DNA of 64,000 nt, taken from Paenibacillus albidus. Its GTDB lineage: Bacteria; Bacillota; Bacilli; Paenibacillales; Paenibacillaceae. The stretch covers positions 1 to 64,000 of the forward strand of contig NZ_BMKR01000008.1 in the NCBI RefSeq assembly GCF_014644435.1, read 5' to 3'. A model generated the notes under the pieces. The model saw only the letters and a program-made list of their open reading frames with translations. It was not told where the DNA came from and did no database searches. Position numbers and translations under genes: made by a program. Below, piece after piece: positions 32,402-43,278 of this stretch (positions are counted from its first letter, which is position 1; the number at the start of each line of letters is the position of its first letter).

Positions 32402-33559
32402 ATGAAAGGACATGTTTATCCAAGAGGGAAAACGTACACGTATGTTTTCGATCTCCCCCCGGACGCACTAACCGGTGAAAGGAACCAAAAAACTAAAGGG
32501 GGATTTAAAACTGAAGCATCAGCTTGGTCAGCTTGCAGAAAGGCAATGACCGATGCCGAGAAAGGATTAGATGTTAAGACAACAAACATCACCTTAGAAA
32601 AATATCTCTACGAATATCTTGAGACACATGCAAAGCCTAATTTCAAGCCAACGTCCTACGACACCGAAAAAACCATTATCGAGGCCCGAATTATCCCGGT
32701 ACTCGGCAAAGTAAAATTGCAGACACTTACTCCACGTGCCATCAAAGGCTTTTATGCTGAACTCCGAAAGAAATATTCAAAGGATTACGTGAAGAACATC
32801 CATGGTGTGCTGAAACGCGCACTTCGACTTGCATATACGGAATCGGGGTTATTGGCGGAGGATATCATGAGTAAGGTGTCCATGCGGAGCAAGGTAAACG
32901 CAAACGAACAGAAAGAAATGCAGTTCTGGACAATTGAGGAATTCACTCAATTTCTGCAATCTTCGAAGAATCATGTTCATTACATTGCTTTTTCATTAGC
33001 AGTATATACCGGAATGCGGCGTGGTGAAATTCTAGGGCTGCGGTGGAAAGATATCGACTTTGAGAAGAAAGAGCTGAAGGTTATTCAGACAGCGAATTGG
33101 ACGCGGGATGGATTGGTGATTCAGCGGCCCAAGACGAATGATTCCATACGGAGAGTCAAGCTCTTCCAAAATATCATCGATGATCTTCAAGAGCGCTATT
33201 TACAGATCGAAGCTTACAGAAAGGAATATGGGGAGGCATACGAGGATAATGACCTGGTGTGCTGCTATCCTGGAGGGGGTTATATTAAGCCGAAGCGAAT
33301 CACTGAAGGTATGGATGTCCTTGTTCGCAAGGCCGGAGTTAAGAAGATCCGATTCCACGATCAGCGGCATACTCACGCTTCGTTCCTTCTGGCGATTGGA
33401 ATCAATCCGAAGGTGGCTGCCGAACGACTGGGAATGACTCCGGCGATGTTCAATGAGAGGTACTCACATCTGCTTCCGATCATGCAGGAAGAAGCCGTTG
33501 ACAGAATTGAAAATGAACTCAATAAATTCGCAGAAAAGCAGCTTGAACCTGTGGAATAA
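32402..33559 (+). CDS. int: Tyrosine integrase
   Basis: A 385-residue site-specific recombinase with N-terminal arm-binding region (to about 60), SAM-like core-binding domain (62-165) and catalytic domain. Catalytic residues seen are Arg in 'TGMRRGEILGLRW' (about 203), His and Arg in 'HDQRHTHASFLLA' (about 320) and Tyr in 'NERYSHLLP' (about 353). The usual His of 'LGH' is Met here ('ERLGMTPAMFNERY'), an unusual change. It reads towards a tRNA gene 122 bases away, the classic attachment arrangement. AGGAGG lies 5 bases before the ATG. Confidence 0.93.
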   Translation: MKGHVYPRGKTYTYVFDLPPDALTGERNQKTKGGFKTEASAWSACRKAMTDAEKGLDVKTTNITLEKYLYEYLETHAKPNFKPTSYDTEKTIIEARIIPVLGKVKLQTLTPRAIKGFYAELRKKYSKDYVKNIHGVLKRALRLAYTESGLLAEDIMSKVSMRSKVNANEQKEMQFWTIEEFTQFLQSSKNHVHYIAFSLAVYTGMRRGEILGLRWKDIDFEKKELKVIQTANWTRDGLVIQRPKTNDSIRRVKLFQNIIDDLQERYLQIEAYRKEYGEAYEDNDLVCCYPGGGYIKPKRITEGMDVLVRKAGVKKIRFHDQRHTHASFLLAIGINPKVAAERLGMTPAMFNERYSHLLPIMQEEAVDRIENELNKFAEKQLEPVE

Positions 33560-33650
33560 AAGTCTCCGTTAGCAAATCCGTTAGCAAGCTACAAAATATG
33601 ACCTTTCCCCACTCTCTCCTGTTCAAATCAGCGACCCTATAAACAGCAAA

Positions 33651-33673
33651 AAACCCTTACAACGTAAGGGTTT
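33651..33673 (-). terminator. Terminator of the tRNA transcript
   Basis: On the minus strand AAACCCTTAC-GTT-GTAAGGGTTT gives a ten-pair stem followed by TTT. It lies nine bases past the tRNA-Ile2 3' end, between tRNA and integrase, and may have been carried along with the attachment region. Confidence 0.85.
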
Positions 33674-33681
33674 CGGCGAAG

Positions 33682-33755
33682 TGGGCCCTGAGGGACTCGA
33701 ACCCCCGACCAATCGGTTATGAGCCGACCGCTCTAACCAACTGAGCTAAGGGCCC
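33682..33755 (-). tRNA. tRNA with CAU anticodon, probably tRNA-Ile2 (lysidine type)
   Basis: A 74-base cloverleaf: acceptor GGGCCCT/AGGGCCC, D-arm AGCTCAGTTGGTTAGAGC, anticodon loop CTCATAA and T-arm GGGGGTTCGAGTCCC are all intact. CCA is not encoded. The 'CTTAGCTCAG..GGTTAGAGC' and 'GGCTCATAACC' pattern resembles bacterial tRNA-Ile2, read as AUA after lysidine change, more than elongator Met. Its 3' end faces the integrase, so it is the likely attachment site. Confidence 0.9.
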
Positions 33756-33796
33756 GGATCTAAAATATCCGTATCTACAAGTGCTGCCTGGTAATA

Positions 33797-33877
<81 letters not shown>

Positions 33878-33909
33878 TCAGTAAACATATTCAAACAGCG
33901 ACAATAAAT

Positions 33910-33939
33910 AATATACAGTATATCATGGGTTTAAGTCAA
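33910..33939 (-). promoter_or_regulatory. SigA-type promoter of the tRNA pair
   Basis: TTGACT (33939-33934) and TATATT (33915-33910) with an 18-base spacer read leftward, 33 bases before the tRNA-fMet 5' end. Confidence 0.7.
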
Positions 33940-33959
33940 GGATGATTTAGCAAATGTTC

Positions 33960-34124
33960 TCAGGGAAGGAACCGCACGCCGTACCGGCCTTTGCGCGAAC
34001 GATAAATTTCCACAAAACGTGGATCATGATAGCCATAAATCCAGCCGTCCTGCTCCAGCCTTTTGGCCAGGCAACCTGCCTGAAAACGGGTTCTGAACAA
34101 CTTGGCGAAATATATCCAGTTCAT
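33960..34124 (-). CDS. Small basic protein (54 aa) after pyrE
   Basis: Reads MNWIYFAKLFRTRFQAGCLA and continues with 'RLEQDGWIYGYHDPRF', rich in aromatic and basic residues. AAAGGAG lies 7 bases before ATG 34124; longer readings in frame have no such site. It follows the pyr operon on the same strand, beyond a terminator-like hairpin. Function unknown. Confidence 0.65.
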   Translation of the reverse strand: MNWIYFAKLFRTRFQAGCLAKRLEQDGWIYGYHDPRFVEIYRSRKGRYGVRFLP

Positions 34125-34189
34125 GATGTCTTCTCCTTTGGGGACAATGGATGAAATTCTGCTCTGGATATAGCATGCCCCGCCAAGGT

Positions 34190-34254
34190 TACAAAATATG
34201 CGGGAGTGCACGGAAACCCGGCCCAGGCCAAGCTTCATTCTCGCACACTCCCGC
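34190..34254 (-). terminator. Probable terminator of the pyr operon
   Basis: GCGGGAGTG (34254-34246) pairs with CACTCCCGC (34208-34200) on the minus strand, followed by ATATTTTGT. The 37-base loop is long, so strength is uncertain. Confidence 0.5.
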
Positions 34255-34272
34255 CGGTCTTGTGGGAATCTG

Positions 34273-34914
34273 CTACACGCCGAATGCAGCCGGATCTTTT
34301 CTCCAGGAGTGGAGCAGCTCGACATCCGTGGCGGCAATTTTGCCCTTGTTCAGGGCTACATCGATCAGCGCCGGGTAGTTGGACAAGCTTTGCAGCGGCA
34401 GCTTGGCTGCCGCGAAAGCATCGGACGCACGGTCCAGCTCATAGCTGAAGATAGCGAGCACTGCCAGCGGCTCTGCCCCCGCTTCCTGGATCGCCTGTGC
34501 GGCTTTGATGGAGCTGCCGCCGGTAGAGATCAGGTCCTCAATAACAATTACCTTCTGACCGGGGGAGATCAGTCCTTCAATCTGGTTCTGCTTGCCGTGT
34601 CCTTTAGCTTTGTCGCGAATATAAGCCATCGGCAGCTGCAGCTTATCAGCCACCCATGCCGCATGCGGAATTCCTGCAGTGGCGGTCCCTGCGATCACTT
34701 CAGCCTCCGGATATTGGCTGGTTATCAGCTCCGCAAAGGCACCGGCAATATAGCTGCGCACCTCTGGGAAAGACAACGTCAGACGGTTGTCGCAATAAAT
34801 GGGGGATTTGATCCCGGAGGTCCAGGTAAAAGGCTCCTGCGGACGCAACGCCACCGCTCCGATCTCCAAAAGGTAGGCAGCTACCTGTTCACTTCTGTTC
34901 AATGATGTGCTCAT
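34273..34914 (-). CDS. pyrE: Orotate phosphoribosyltransferase
   Basis: A 213-residue cytosolic enzyme making orotidine 5'-phosphate from orotate and PRPP. The PRPP loop 'VIVIEDLISTGGSSIKAA' is near residue 118, and 'SPIYCDNRLTLSFP' and 'GTATAGIPHAAWVA' fit the family. Length is normal. Its ATG overlaps the pyrF stop codon (ATGA), so the two are coupled. Last gene of the pyr operon. Confidence 0.96.
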   Translation of the reverse strand: MSTSLNRSEQVAAYLLEIGAVALRPQEPFTWTSGIKSPIYCDNRLTLSFPEVRSYIAGAFAELITSQYPEAEVIAGTATAGIPHAAWVADKLQLPMAYIRDKAKGHGKQNQIEGLISPGQKVIVIEDLISTGGSSIKAAQAIQEAGAEPLAVLAIFSYELDRASDAFAAAKLPLQSLSNYPALIDVALNKGKIAATDVELLHSWRKDPAAFGV

Positions 34915-35627
34915 GCTTGAATCATCTCCTCGATTATGGTAAGTGCTGCTTGTCTGGGGTCCGGCGCAGCCGTAACCGGCCGGCCGACAACGAGATAATG
35001 GCTGCCCTGCCGGATCGCTTGTCCAGGCGTCATTACTCTCGACTGGTCATCCAGGGAGGAACCTGCCGGGCGGATGCCGGGTGTCACCGTACGGAACGAA
35101 GGCCCACAGGCCGCAGCAACTGCTGCCGACTCCTGCGGTGAGGCCACTACGCCGTCCAGCCCCGCTTCTGCGGCCAGTTTGGCATAACGAACTACTGTGT
35201 CCCCGACACTGCCGGAGATCCCGATCTCGCCGTTCATAACCTCCTGGCTGGTGCTGGTGAGCTGTGTGACTGCAATAATCAGCGGCATATGAAGCAATGA
35301 GTTATGTTTGACTGCGGCTTCCGCACCAGCGCGGGCCGCCTCCATCATGGCCCGTCCACCCGCGGCATGCACGTTGAACATATCTACGCCAAGCTTGGTA
35401 AGACTCTCCGCTCCACCTTTCACCGTATTCGGAATATCATGCATTTTGACATCCAGAAAGACGGAATATCCGCGGCTTTTCAGCTCCCTGATGAATTCCG
35501 GCCCGGCTGCGTAGAACAGCTGCATCCCTACTTTCATATAACATGGAATACCTTCCAGCTTCTCCATCAACAGCTTGGCCTGCGCAACCTCCGGATAATC
35601 CAGAGCAACCATCAGCCGCTGTGCCAT
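34911..35627 (-). CDS. pyrF: Orotidine 5'-phosphate decarboxylase
   Basis: Converts OMP to UMP. From ATG 35627 it has 238 residues, the usual length; AAGGAC lies 3 bases before it. In-frame starts further up (35651, 35762) would add residues not seen in the family. The catalytic 'LDVKMHDIPNTV' (Asp-Lys-Asp) is near residue 60, 'ITVTQLTS'-like and 'VTPGIRPAG' near the end. The 152-base gap after carB is where pyrK and pyrD stand in Bacillus. Confidence 0.95.
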   Translation of the reverse strand: MAQRLMVALDYPEVAQAKLLMEKLEGIPCYMKVGMQLFYAAGPEFIRELKSRGYSVFLDVKMHDIPNTVKGGAESLTKLGVDMFNVHAAGGRAMMEAARAGAEAAVKHNSLLHMPLIIAVTQLTSTSQEVMNGEIGISGSVGDTVVRYAKLAAEAGLDGVVASPQESAAVAAACGPSFRTVTPGIRPAGSSLDDQSRVMTPGQAIRQGSHYLVVGRPVTAAPDPRQAALTIIEEMIQA

Positions 35628-35779
35628 GTTGTCCTTAAGTTCATGTACCATTCTTAACGCTCCGTTCCAGTGCGGCTCTGCACTTTGCATTGTTTGACAC
35701 CCGGGCGCAGCGGAACGGTCTGCGTTGTACGCAAACCGTTCCTGTAGCACCTTCAGATGCAACCTCTATAGAGAACTGT

Positions 35780-38700
35780 TTATTGCCCGACAAAAGCCGG
35801 CATCGACTGTGACGAGAAGTTGATCGTCTGCAGCATGATCAGCAGTGCAGTTACCGTATCCAGCGAAGTCATACATACCACACCGTTCTCTACCGCTTCC
35901 CGGCGGATACGGAATCCGTCGCGCTCCGGTGTTTTGCCTTTGGTCAGTGTATTGAAGACGAAGTTGGCTTGACCGCTGCGGATCAGATCCAGAATCGTCG
36001 GCTCGCCTTCATCCAGCTTGTTGACATTCATGACGTTCAGGCCTGCTTCTTCAAGCGCTGCAGCCGTGCCGCCGGTGGCAATGATTTTGTAGCCCATGGC
36101 ATGGAAGCCTTTCATCAGTTCTACCGCTTCAGCCTTGTCTTTGTCCGCAACTGTAACGATAATGGCTCCGGTCGTCGGGATCTTCATGCCTGCGCCAATG
36201 AGGCCTTTATACAACGCTTTGGCATACAGCTTGTCGCGGCCCATCACTTCACCGGTCGACTTCATCTCCGGCCCCAGGGTAGGCTCCACTCTACGCAGCT
36301 TGGCAAAAGAGAACACCGGCACTTTTACCGAGACATAATCGCTTTCCGGCCATAGTCCTTCCTGATAACCATCCTCTTTCAGCTTGCTGCCGAGAATGAT
36401 TTTGGTTGCCAGATGAGCCATAGGAATCCCGGTCACCTTGCTCAGGAAAGGAACGGTACGCGAGGAGCGCGGATTCACTTCAATGACATATACTTCATTC
36501 TGATAGATGACAAACTGGATGTTGACCAGTCCGATCGTCTTCAGTTCTTTGGCAATTTTGATTGTGATCTCGGTAATCTTCTGCTTCAGGCCTTCATCCA
36601 GATATTGCGGCGGATAGACGGCAATGGAGTCACCGGAGTGAACACCTGCCCGTTCAACATGCTCCATAATGCCCGGAATGACTACCGTTTCGCCATCACA
36701 GATCGCATCGACCTCAACCTCTTTACCCAGCATATACCGGTCGATCAGGACCGGATGCTCCGGGTTCACCTTGACCGCTTCCACCATGTAGCTGAGCAGC
36801 TCTGTATCATTATATACAATCTCCATGGCACGGCCGCCCAGTACATACGAAGGGCGAACCAGTACCGGATAACCCAGCTCCTGCGCCGTTTCTACGGCTT
36901 GATCCACGTTGATTACTGTTTTGCCCTTAGGCTGGGCGATATTGAGGCGGCCAAGCAGCGCTTCAAATTTCTTGCGGTTTTCGGCTTCATCGATACTTTC
37001 CAGGCTGGTGCCCAGAATCTTCACGCCGGCCGCGCTCAGCGGTGCCGCCAGGTTAATTGCCGTTTGACCCCCGAACTGGACGATAACGCCAATCGGGTTC
37101 TCCTGGGCAATCACGTTCATCACATCTTCAAAGAACAGCGGTTCAAAATACAACCGGTCCGATGTATTAAAGTCCGTGGATACCGTCTCGGGATTATTGT
37201 TAATGATAACCGCTTCATACCCGGCCTTTTGAATGGCCCAGACCGCATGCACGGTGGAATAGTCGAATTCAATACCCTGGCCGATCCGGATCGGACCGGA
37301 ACCGAGGACAATCACCTTTTGTTTGTCGGAATGAATGACTTCATTCTCCGTCTCATAGGTTGAATAGTAGTACGGAGTAGAGGCTTCAAATTCCGCCGCA
37401 CAGGTATCTACCATTTTGAAGACAGGGGTCAGGCCTTGTGCAAGGCGTTGTGCACGTACTTCAGCTTCCTTGACCTGCTCACTGGCCCCGCCTTCCGCAC
37501 GGATCTCTGCGATGGCCCGGTCGGTGAAACCTCTGCGTTTGGCTTGATACAAGGTTTCTGCAGTCAAGCTCTCTTCGCTGCGAATCACATCTTCAAAGCG
37601 GACCAACCCTTCAATCTTGGACAAGAACCACCAATCAATATTGGTGATGTCCTGAATTTCCTGCAATTCATACCCCCGGCGGAAAGCTTCGGCGATCAGG
37701 AACAGCCGCTCATCGTCGGCTTTAGCCAGACGGGTCCGCAATACGTTTTCTTCGAGCAGCTCCGCACCCGGCAGACGGAAACGGTGCACACCGATTTCCA
37801 GGGAACGGATCGCCTTGTGAATCGACTCTTCGAAGGTACGGCCGATAGCCATAACTTCACCGGTCGCTTTCATCTGCGTGCCCAGTTTACGGTTCGCAGA
37901 CGTGAATTTATCGAACGGCCAGCGCGGAATCTTGCTGACAATATAGTCCAGGGTAGGTTCAAAGCAAGCATACGTCTGTCCGGTAACCGGATTGACGATT
38001 TCGTCCAGGGTGTAGCCGAGGGCAATTTTGGCGGCCATTTTGGCAATCGGATAACCGGTCGCTTTGGATGCCAATGCCGAAGAACGGCTGACACGCGGAT
38101 TCACTTCAATGACATAATACTGATAGCTCTGAGGGTCCAATGCGAACTGCACGTTGCAGCCGCCTTCGATATTCAGCGCACGGATAATTTTCAGGGAAGC
38201 ACTGCGCAGCATCTGGTACTCACGGTCAGACAACGTCTGGCTCGGAGCCACAACGATACTGTCACCGGTATGCACACCAACCGGATCAAAGTTCTCCATG
38301 TTGCAGACCACGATACAGTTATCATTGGCGTCGCGCATTACTTCATATTCGACTTCCTTCATTCCGGCAATACTCTTCTCGATCAGACATTGTCCGATCG
38401 GGCTGTAGCGGATCCCTGCCTTAACTGTCTCCAGCAGTTCTTCTTCATTGTCACAGATCCCTCCGCCTGTACCGCCCAGAGTATAAGCAGGACGGACAAT
38501 CAGAGGGAAGCCGATGACTTTGGCAAACTCCATGGCTTCTTCAACCGTTGTGATAATCGTACTTTCCGGTACCGGCTGATCCAGCTCACGCATAAGGTCA
38601 CGGAACAAGTCACGGTCTTCCGCTTTCTCAATGGACTCCAGCTGTGTTCCGAGCAGCTTCACGTTCTCCTGCTTGAGTACACCGGCACGGGCCAGTTCGA

Positions 38701-38998
38701 CAGCCATATTGAGGCCGGTCTGTCCGCCCAGTGTCGGCAGCAATCCATCCGGACGCTCCTGGCGGATAATTCCGGTAACAAATTCAAGGGTAATCGGCTC
38801 GATGTATACCTTATCAGCCATATTGGTATCCGTCATGATCGTGGCAGGGTTACTGTTGATCAGCACCACTTCGACGCCTTCTTCTTTCAGGGCCTGGCAG
38901 GCCTGTGTTCCTGCATAGTCGAACTCGGCAGCCTGCCCGATGACAATGGGCCCGGAGCCGATGACGAGAATTTTCTTAAGCTTATCGTTTTTTGGCAT
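35780..38998 (-). CDS. carB: Carbamoyl-phosphate synthase large subunit
   Basis: A 1072-residue enzyme making carbamoyl phosphate from bicarbonate, ammonia and two ATP. Two homologous halves each have an ATP-grasp fold: '[23 protein letters not shown]' (residue 6) and '[21 protein letters not shown]' (about 557), with '[21 protein letters not shown]' and the matching '[20 protein letters not shown]'. The C-terminal allosteric domain (from about 930) contains '[18 protein letters not shown]'. AAAGGAG lies 10 bases before the ATG; carA ends one base upstream. The synthase is part of the PyrR-controlled operon, so it serves pyrimidine synthesis. Confidence 0.97.
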   Translation of the reverse strand: MPKNDKLKKILVIGSGPIVIGQAAEFDYAGTQACQALKEEGVEVVLINSNPATIMTDTNMADKVYIEPITLEFVTGIIRQERPDGLLPTLGGQTGLNMAVELARAGVLKQENVKLLGTQLESIEKAEDRDLFRDLMRELDQPVPESTIITTVEEAMEFAKVIGFPLIVRPAYTLGGTGGGICDNEEELLETVKAGIRYSPIGQCLIEKSIAGMKEVEYEVMRDANDNCIVVCNMENFDPVGVHTGDSIVVAPSQTLSDREYQMLRSASLKIIRALNIEGGCNVQFALDPQSYQYYVIEVNPRVSRSSALASKATGYPIAKMAAKIALGYTLDEIVNPVTGQTYACFEPTLDYIVSKIPRWPFDKFTSANRKLGTQMKATGEVMAIGRTFEESIHKAIRSLEIGVHRFRLPGAELLEENVLRTRLAKADDERLFLIAEAFRRGYELQEIQDITNIDWWFLSKIEGLVRFEDVIRSEESLTAETLYQAKRRGFTDRAIAEIRAEGGASEQVKEAEVRAQRLAQGLTPVFKMVDTCAAEFEASTPYYYSTYETENEVIHSDKQKVIVLGSGPIRIGQGIEFDYSTVHAVWAIQKAGYEAVIINNNPETVSTDFNTSDRLYFEPLFFEDVMNVIAQENPIGVIVQFGGQTAINLAAPLSAAGVKILGTSLESIDEAENRKKFEALLGRLNIAQPKGKTVINVDQAVETAQELGYPVLVRPSYVLGGRAMEIVYNDTELLSYMVEAVKVNPEHPVLIDRYMLGKEVEVDAICDGETVVIPGIMEHVERAGVHSGDSIAVYPPQYLDEGLKQKITEITIKIAKELKTIGLVNIQFVIYQNEVYVIEVNPRSSRTVPFLSKVTGIPMAHLATKIILGSKLKEDGYQEGLWPESDYVSVKVPVFSFAKLRRVEPTLGPEMKSTGEVMGRDKLYAKALYKGLIGAGMKIPTTGAIIVTVADKDKAEAVELMKGFHAMGYKIIATGGTAAALEEAGLNVMNVNKLDEGEPTILDLIRSGQANFVFNTLTKGKTPERDGFRIRREAVENGVVCMTSLDTVTALLIMLQTINFSSQSMPAFVGQ

Positions 38999-38999
38999 G

Positions 39000-40178
39000 T
39001 TATAGAGCTCCTTTCACGGCTTCACGGGATGCTGTAGGTTTGGGTGCCGTGATTCTGGCATTTGCTGCAAGCTGCGCTTGGCGCGAAATTACAGGTGTAT
39101 TCGCTTTGTGCTCTGCGATCATCTGCAGGAAACGGTCGAACAAATAACTGCTGTCATGGGGTCCCGGCGCCGCTTCCGGATGGTATTGCACCGAAAATGC
39201 GGGGTAACGGGTATGTTTGACGCCTTCAATCGTCTTATCGTTGTTGTTGATGTGCGTAACTTCAAGCTCTGTGCTCTGAATGGATTCTTCATTAACCGTA
39301 TAGCCGTGGTTCTGGGAAGTGATGAAGCAACGTCCGCTTTCCAGTTCCTTGACCGGATGGTTCCCGCCGCGGTGTCCGAATTTGAGCTTCTCGGTATCCG
39401 CGCCGCAAGCGAGCGCAAACAGCTGATGGCCCAGGCAAATCCCGAAGATCGGATACTCGCCAAGAAGTTCGGCAATTGTCTTCACCGCATAAGGCACGTC
39501 TTTGGGGTCCCCAGGACCATTGGACAGCTGGATGCCGTCCGGGTTCAAGCGGCGAATCTCATCTGCAGTCACGTCATGAGGCACAACTACCACATCACAG
39601 CCGCGGCTGTTGAGCTCGCGCAGAATACCTGTTTTTGCGCCGTAGTCTACCAGTACAATCCGTTCTTTACTGCCGGGACTGCTATACATGGCCGAAGTAG
39701 ACGTGCGGGCTACCTGATTGCGCAATTCCTCAATCGTGGTGTCGCCCATCATTTCCATGAGTTCCTCCACCCGTTTGTTGGAGGTGGTAAGAATGGCCTT
39801 CATAGTACCGTAATGACGGATAATGCGGGTCAACATCCGTGTATCAATCTCACTGATGCCGGGAATGCCGTATTCCTTCAGCAGATCGTCCACGCTGTAT
39901 TCGGAGCGCCAGTTGCTGGGTACCGTCTCATGGCGGCGCACAACAAAGCCGTGCACAAAAGGCCGCACAGATTCGAAGTCATCACGGGTGATGCCGTAAT
40001 TCCCGATCAGCGGATACGTCATGGTGACGATCTGTCCGCAGTAGGAAGGATCAGACAAAACCTCCTGATATCCCGTAATCCCTGTATTAAACACAACCTC
40101 GCCTGTCTTCTCGCCCTCAGCGCCAAATGCGGTGCCTGTAAACAGCGTTCCGTCCTGTAGCAGCAATCTCGCCTGCAT
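39000..40178 (-). CDS. carA: Carbamoyl-phosphate synthase small subunit
   Basis: A 392-residue glutaminase subunit supplying ammonia to CarB. The nucleophile Cys is in '[16 protein letters not shown]' (about residue 250) and the His-Glu in '[20 protein letters not shown]' (about 335). N-terminal '[11 protein letters not shown]'-type start and '[21 protein letters not shown]' are typical. AAGGAG lies nine bases before ATG 40178. Confidence 0.97.
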   Translation of the reverse strand: MQARLLLQDGTLFTGTAFGAEGEKTGEVVFNTGITGYQEVLSDPSYCGQIVTMTYPLIGNYGITRDDFESVRPFVHGFVVRRHETVPSNWRSEYSVDDLLKEYGIPGISEIDTRMLTRIIRHYGTMKAILTTSNKRVEELMEMMGDTTIEELRNQVARTSTSAMYSSPGSKERIVLVDYGAKTGILRELNSRGCDVVVVPHDVTADEIRRLNPDGIQLSNGPGDPKDVPYAVKTIAELLGEYPIFGICLGHQLFALACGADTEKLKFGHRGGNHPVKELESGRCFITSQNHGYTVNEESIQSTELEVTHINNNDKTIEGVKHTRYPAFSVQYHPEAAPGPHDSSYLFDRFLQMIAEHKANTPVISRQAQLAANARITAPKPTASREAVKGAL

Positions 40179-40220
40179 TCCCTTCCACTCCTTCTTGTTT
40201 CTATAGTAACAGTTCGTTAG

Positions 40221-41498
40221 TTAGTTGTTTTCATTCCAGACTGTTTGGCCGTCTACCCAGGTCATTACTGGCCAGCCCTTAAGCTTCCATCCGGTAAAAG
40301 GTGTATTGCGTCCCTTGGTGGCGAATGCCCCCGGATCCACTTCCTTCTCCTGTTCCAGATCAATCAAGGTCAGATCAGCAGGTGCACCCACAGCAAGGGT
40401 TCCCGTATTCAGGCGGAACACCCGGGCTGGATCAGCAGTCATCCGCTGCACCAGAAGGGACAGATCCCATTTGCCGGTGGCTACAAAAGCGGTGTACAGC
40501 AGCGGGAAAGCCGTCTCGAAGCCGACGATGCCAAACGGTGCAAGCTGCATGCCTTTGGCTTTCTCTTCCTCACTGTGCGGCGCATGATCGGTTACGATCA
40601 TGTCCAGGGTGCCGTCCAGCAGCCCTTCAATGCAGGCTTCTACATCACGGCGCGAACGCAGCGGCGGGTTCATTTTCCAATTGGCATCCAGACCCGGAAT
40701 ATCCTCTTCTGCCAGCAGCAGATGGTGTGGACACACTTCAGCGGTGACTTTAATGCCAATCTGCTTGGCTTGCCGGATCAGCCGCACCGATTGCTCTGTG
40801 CTGACATGGCAGACATGATAATGCACTCCGGTAGCTTCAGCGAGCAAAATATCGCGGCCCACATGGATGGCTTCCGACTCATTCGGGATCCCGATCAATC
40901 CGTGCTTCTCGGCGAATCGGCCCTCGGCTACACAGCCGCCTTCCACAAGCGAGTTGTCCTCGCAGTGCGCGATCACCGGCATATCCAGCTTCGCTGCGAG
41001 CTTCATCGCATCCTTCATCATCTGGGCGCTTTGTACGCCTACGCCGTCATCCGTAAAGCCAATGGCTCCGGCTTCTTTCAGGGCGTCAAAATCGGTCAGC
41101 TCGCGTCCCAGCTCGTTTTTGGTAATCGCTGCATACGGCAACACCTTGACCAGACCGGCTTCACGCGCTTTATCCTTCACGAATTGGACGATTTCCGGAC
41201 TGTCGGTCACCGGACGGGTATTCGGCATACAGGCAATGGTGGTGAACCCGCCTTTGGCTGCCGAGCGGCTGCCGGTCTCAATGGTTTCCTTATGTTCAAA
41301 ACCCGGCTCGCGCAAATGCACATGCATATCAATGAGCCCCGGAATCAGCAGCTTGCCTTCAGCCTCAATGGTGTCTGCGGCTTCTCCCGCAGCTTCCGCG
41401 CCATCAAGGATGGCAGAGATGACACCATTCTGAAGTACGATATGTTTGCGTTCGAGTACGCCTTCCTGATTCAGCACACTGGCGTTTTTAATGATCAT
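40221..41498 (-). CDS. pyrC: Dihydroorotase
   Basis: A 425-residue zinc amidohydrolase closing carbamoyl aspartate to dihydroorotate. Metal ligands are seen in 'DMHVHLREPGFEHKETIETG' (His-x-His, about residue 60) and in 'DHAPHSEEEK' (about 305). Class I length. AAAGGAG lies 7 bases before the ATG. A 102-base gap, AT-rich and without a clear terminator, separates it from pyrB. Confidence 0.96.
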   Translation of the reverse strand: MIIKNASVLNQEGVLERKHIVLQNGVISAILDGAEAAGEAADTIEAEGKLLIPGLIDMHVHLREPGFEHKETIETGSRSAAKGGFTTIACMPNTRPVTDSPEIVQFVKDKAREAGLVKVLPYAAITKNELGRELTDFDALKEAGAIGFTDDGVGVQSAQMMKDAMKLAAKLDMPVIAHCEDNSLVEGGCVAEGRFAEKHGLIGIPNESEAIHVGRDILLAEATGVHYHVCHVSTEQSVRLIRQAKQIGIKVTAEVCPHHLLLAEEDIPGLDANWKMNPPLRSRRDVEACIEGLLDGTLDMIVTDHAPHSEEEKAKGMQLAPFGIVGFETAFPLLYTAFVATGKWDLSLLVQRMTADPARVFRLNTGTLAVGAPADLTLIDLEQEKEVDPGAFATKGRNTPFTGWKLKGWPVMTWVDGQTVWNENN

Positions 41499-41600
41499 TA
41501 TGTTCTCCTTTACCCGAAGACCGCTGTCGGGATTCTCTCGTTATTATATAATAAAAATTCATGTTTGTGTATAATTATTAGCATTTTCTCATTTGCTGTT

Positions 41601-42509
41601 TTAGAGCACCGCTCTTTCAATGACCGCCATCCTTACAGGAACGCCGTTCGCCATTTGCGGGAAAATCCGCGATTGTCCACTTTCGACCACCGCATCATCT
41701 ATTTCAACATTCCGGTTCACCGGAGCCGGGTGCATAATAATGGTATTCGGGTTCAGCTTGGCGGCCCGTTCTTCCGTTAGGCCATATTGTCTGCGGTATT
41801 CCTCCGCCGATTGCAGGATTCCTGAAGCATGGCGTTCGAGCTGAACACGCAGCATCATCACCACATCCGCCTTTAGCGCCTCTTCCATGGACACATATGG
41901 TGCATAGGCCGCAAGCTCTGGAGCTCTCATATTCTCCGGGGCGCAGAACTGTACTTCGGCTCCCATTTTGGTCAGCCCCCACAGATTAGAGCGTGCCACC
42001 CGGCTGTGCATAATATCTCCGATAATGGAGACCTTCAAACCTTTCAGTTCGCCAAAAGCTTTGCCCATCGTATACAAGTCCAGCAGCGCCTGTGTCGGAT
42101 GCTCATTGTTGCCGTCTCCGGCGTTAATCAGCGGAATGGAGACCTTCTCTGCAAGCTGCTGCAGGACTCCTGCAGGCTTCAAACGCACAACTCCGGCGTC
42201 AATCCCCATGGACTCCAGCGTCCGTACGGTATCGTAGATCGACTCGCCTTTTTCTACACTGGAAGCCGCAGCCGTGAAATTCAGCACCTGGGCACCAAGC
42301 CGTTTCTCCGCCATTTCAAAAGAAAACCGGGTTCGTGTACTGTTCTCGAAGAACATGTTGGAGACAAAATGCGATTTCAGAACAGGTGTCAGCTTCTCGC
42401 TTTGGTTATCCCAATAAGCCGTTCTTTGCAGCAGCTGCCGGATCTCCGATTGATCCAGATCCTTTAAGCCAAGCAGGCTGCGTTCCTTCACCTTGGTTGC
42501 TGTCATCAT
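41601..42509 (-). CDS. pyrB: Aspartate carbamoyltransferase catalytic subunit
   Basis: 302 residues from ATG 42509. Carbamoyl-phosphate-binding 'FENSTRTRFSFEMAEKRLG' (about residue 53) and 'DGNNEHPTQALLDLYT' are present. GGGAGG lies nine bases before the chosen ATG; a longer reading from 42548 lies inside pyrR. No regulatory subunit gene is nearby, as usual for Firmicutes. It begins one base past pyrR. Confidence 0.96.
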   Translation of the reverse strand: MMTATKVKERSLLGLKDLDQSEIRQLLQRTAYWDNQSEKLTPVLKSHFVSNMFFENSTRTRFSFEMAEKRLGAQVLNFTAAASSVEKGESIYDTVRTLESMGIDAGVVRLKPAGVLQQLAEKVSIPLINAGDGNNEHPTQALLDLYTMGKAFGELKGLKVSIIGDIMHSRVARSNLWGLTKMGAEVQFCAPENMRAPELAAYAPYVSMEEALKADVVMMLRVQLERHASGILQSAEEYRRQYGLTEERAAKLNPNTIIMHPAPVNRNVEIDDAVVESGQSRIFPQMANGVPVRMAVIERAVL

Positions 42510-42510
42510 G

Positions 42511-43101
<591 letters not shown>

Positions 43102-43147
43102 TCATCCTCCAGCTTGTACGCCCGTTCAAGTCCCCGGAAAACCAAAA

Positions 43148-43174
43148 ACTCCTTGCCCAAAACAGGCAAGGAGT
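43148..43174 (-). terminator. pyr operon attenuator terminator
   Basis: On the minus strand ACTCCTTGCC-TGTTTTG-GGCAAGGAGT forms a perfect ten-pair stem followed by TTTTGGTTTT. It lies between the PyrR-binding loop and the pyrR start and is the attenuator used when PyrR-UMP is bound. Confidence 0.92.
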
Positions 43175-43278
43175 GAAATCCGCAGATGAAGAAGATGAGT
43201 GGTCGCGCGCGCATAAAAAGATCATCCATATACACATACGGATACCTTCCTAAGAGTCGCGAACCTCGATTCACGTTA

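Larger units (their letters stand above)
1..33680. mobile_element. Temperate myovirus-type prophage (left end outside window)
   Basis: A complete order of phage modules is visible: integrase, immunity, replication, late regulator, packaging, capsid, contractile tail (sheath, tube, tape measure, baseplate), tail fibre and holin. The right boundary lies between the integrase stop (33559) and the tRNA gene starting at 33682. The left boundary, the endolysin and the second attachment site are beyond position 1. Sheath and baseplate J, gp25-like and hub-like genes indicate a contractile tail. The HK97-type capsid with a separate protease, and an HNH gene near a P27-like small terminase, suggest cos packaging. 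Structural genes all read leftward; only repressor, protease, integrase and two small membrane-protein genes read rightward. No frameshifted or truncated structural gene is seen, so it may be intact. Confidence 0.95.

Noticed and set aside
33560-33680. Exact attachment core sequence
   Set aside because: The other prophage end is outside the window, so no repeated core can be identified; only the region next to the tRNA can be proposed.
37436-39037. A 533-codon plus-strand open frame opposite carB
   Set aside because: carB on the minus strand is complete with strong family motifs; the opposite frame is open because of codon bias and has no recognisable protein features.
40245-41780. A 511-codon plus-strand open frame opposite pyrC and the end of pyrB
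   Set aside because: It covers two well-recognised minus-strand genes and their spacer; composition (His/Arg/Gln-rich) is that of an antisense shadow.
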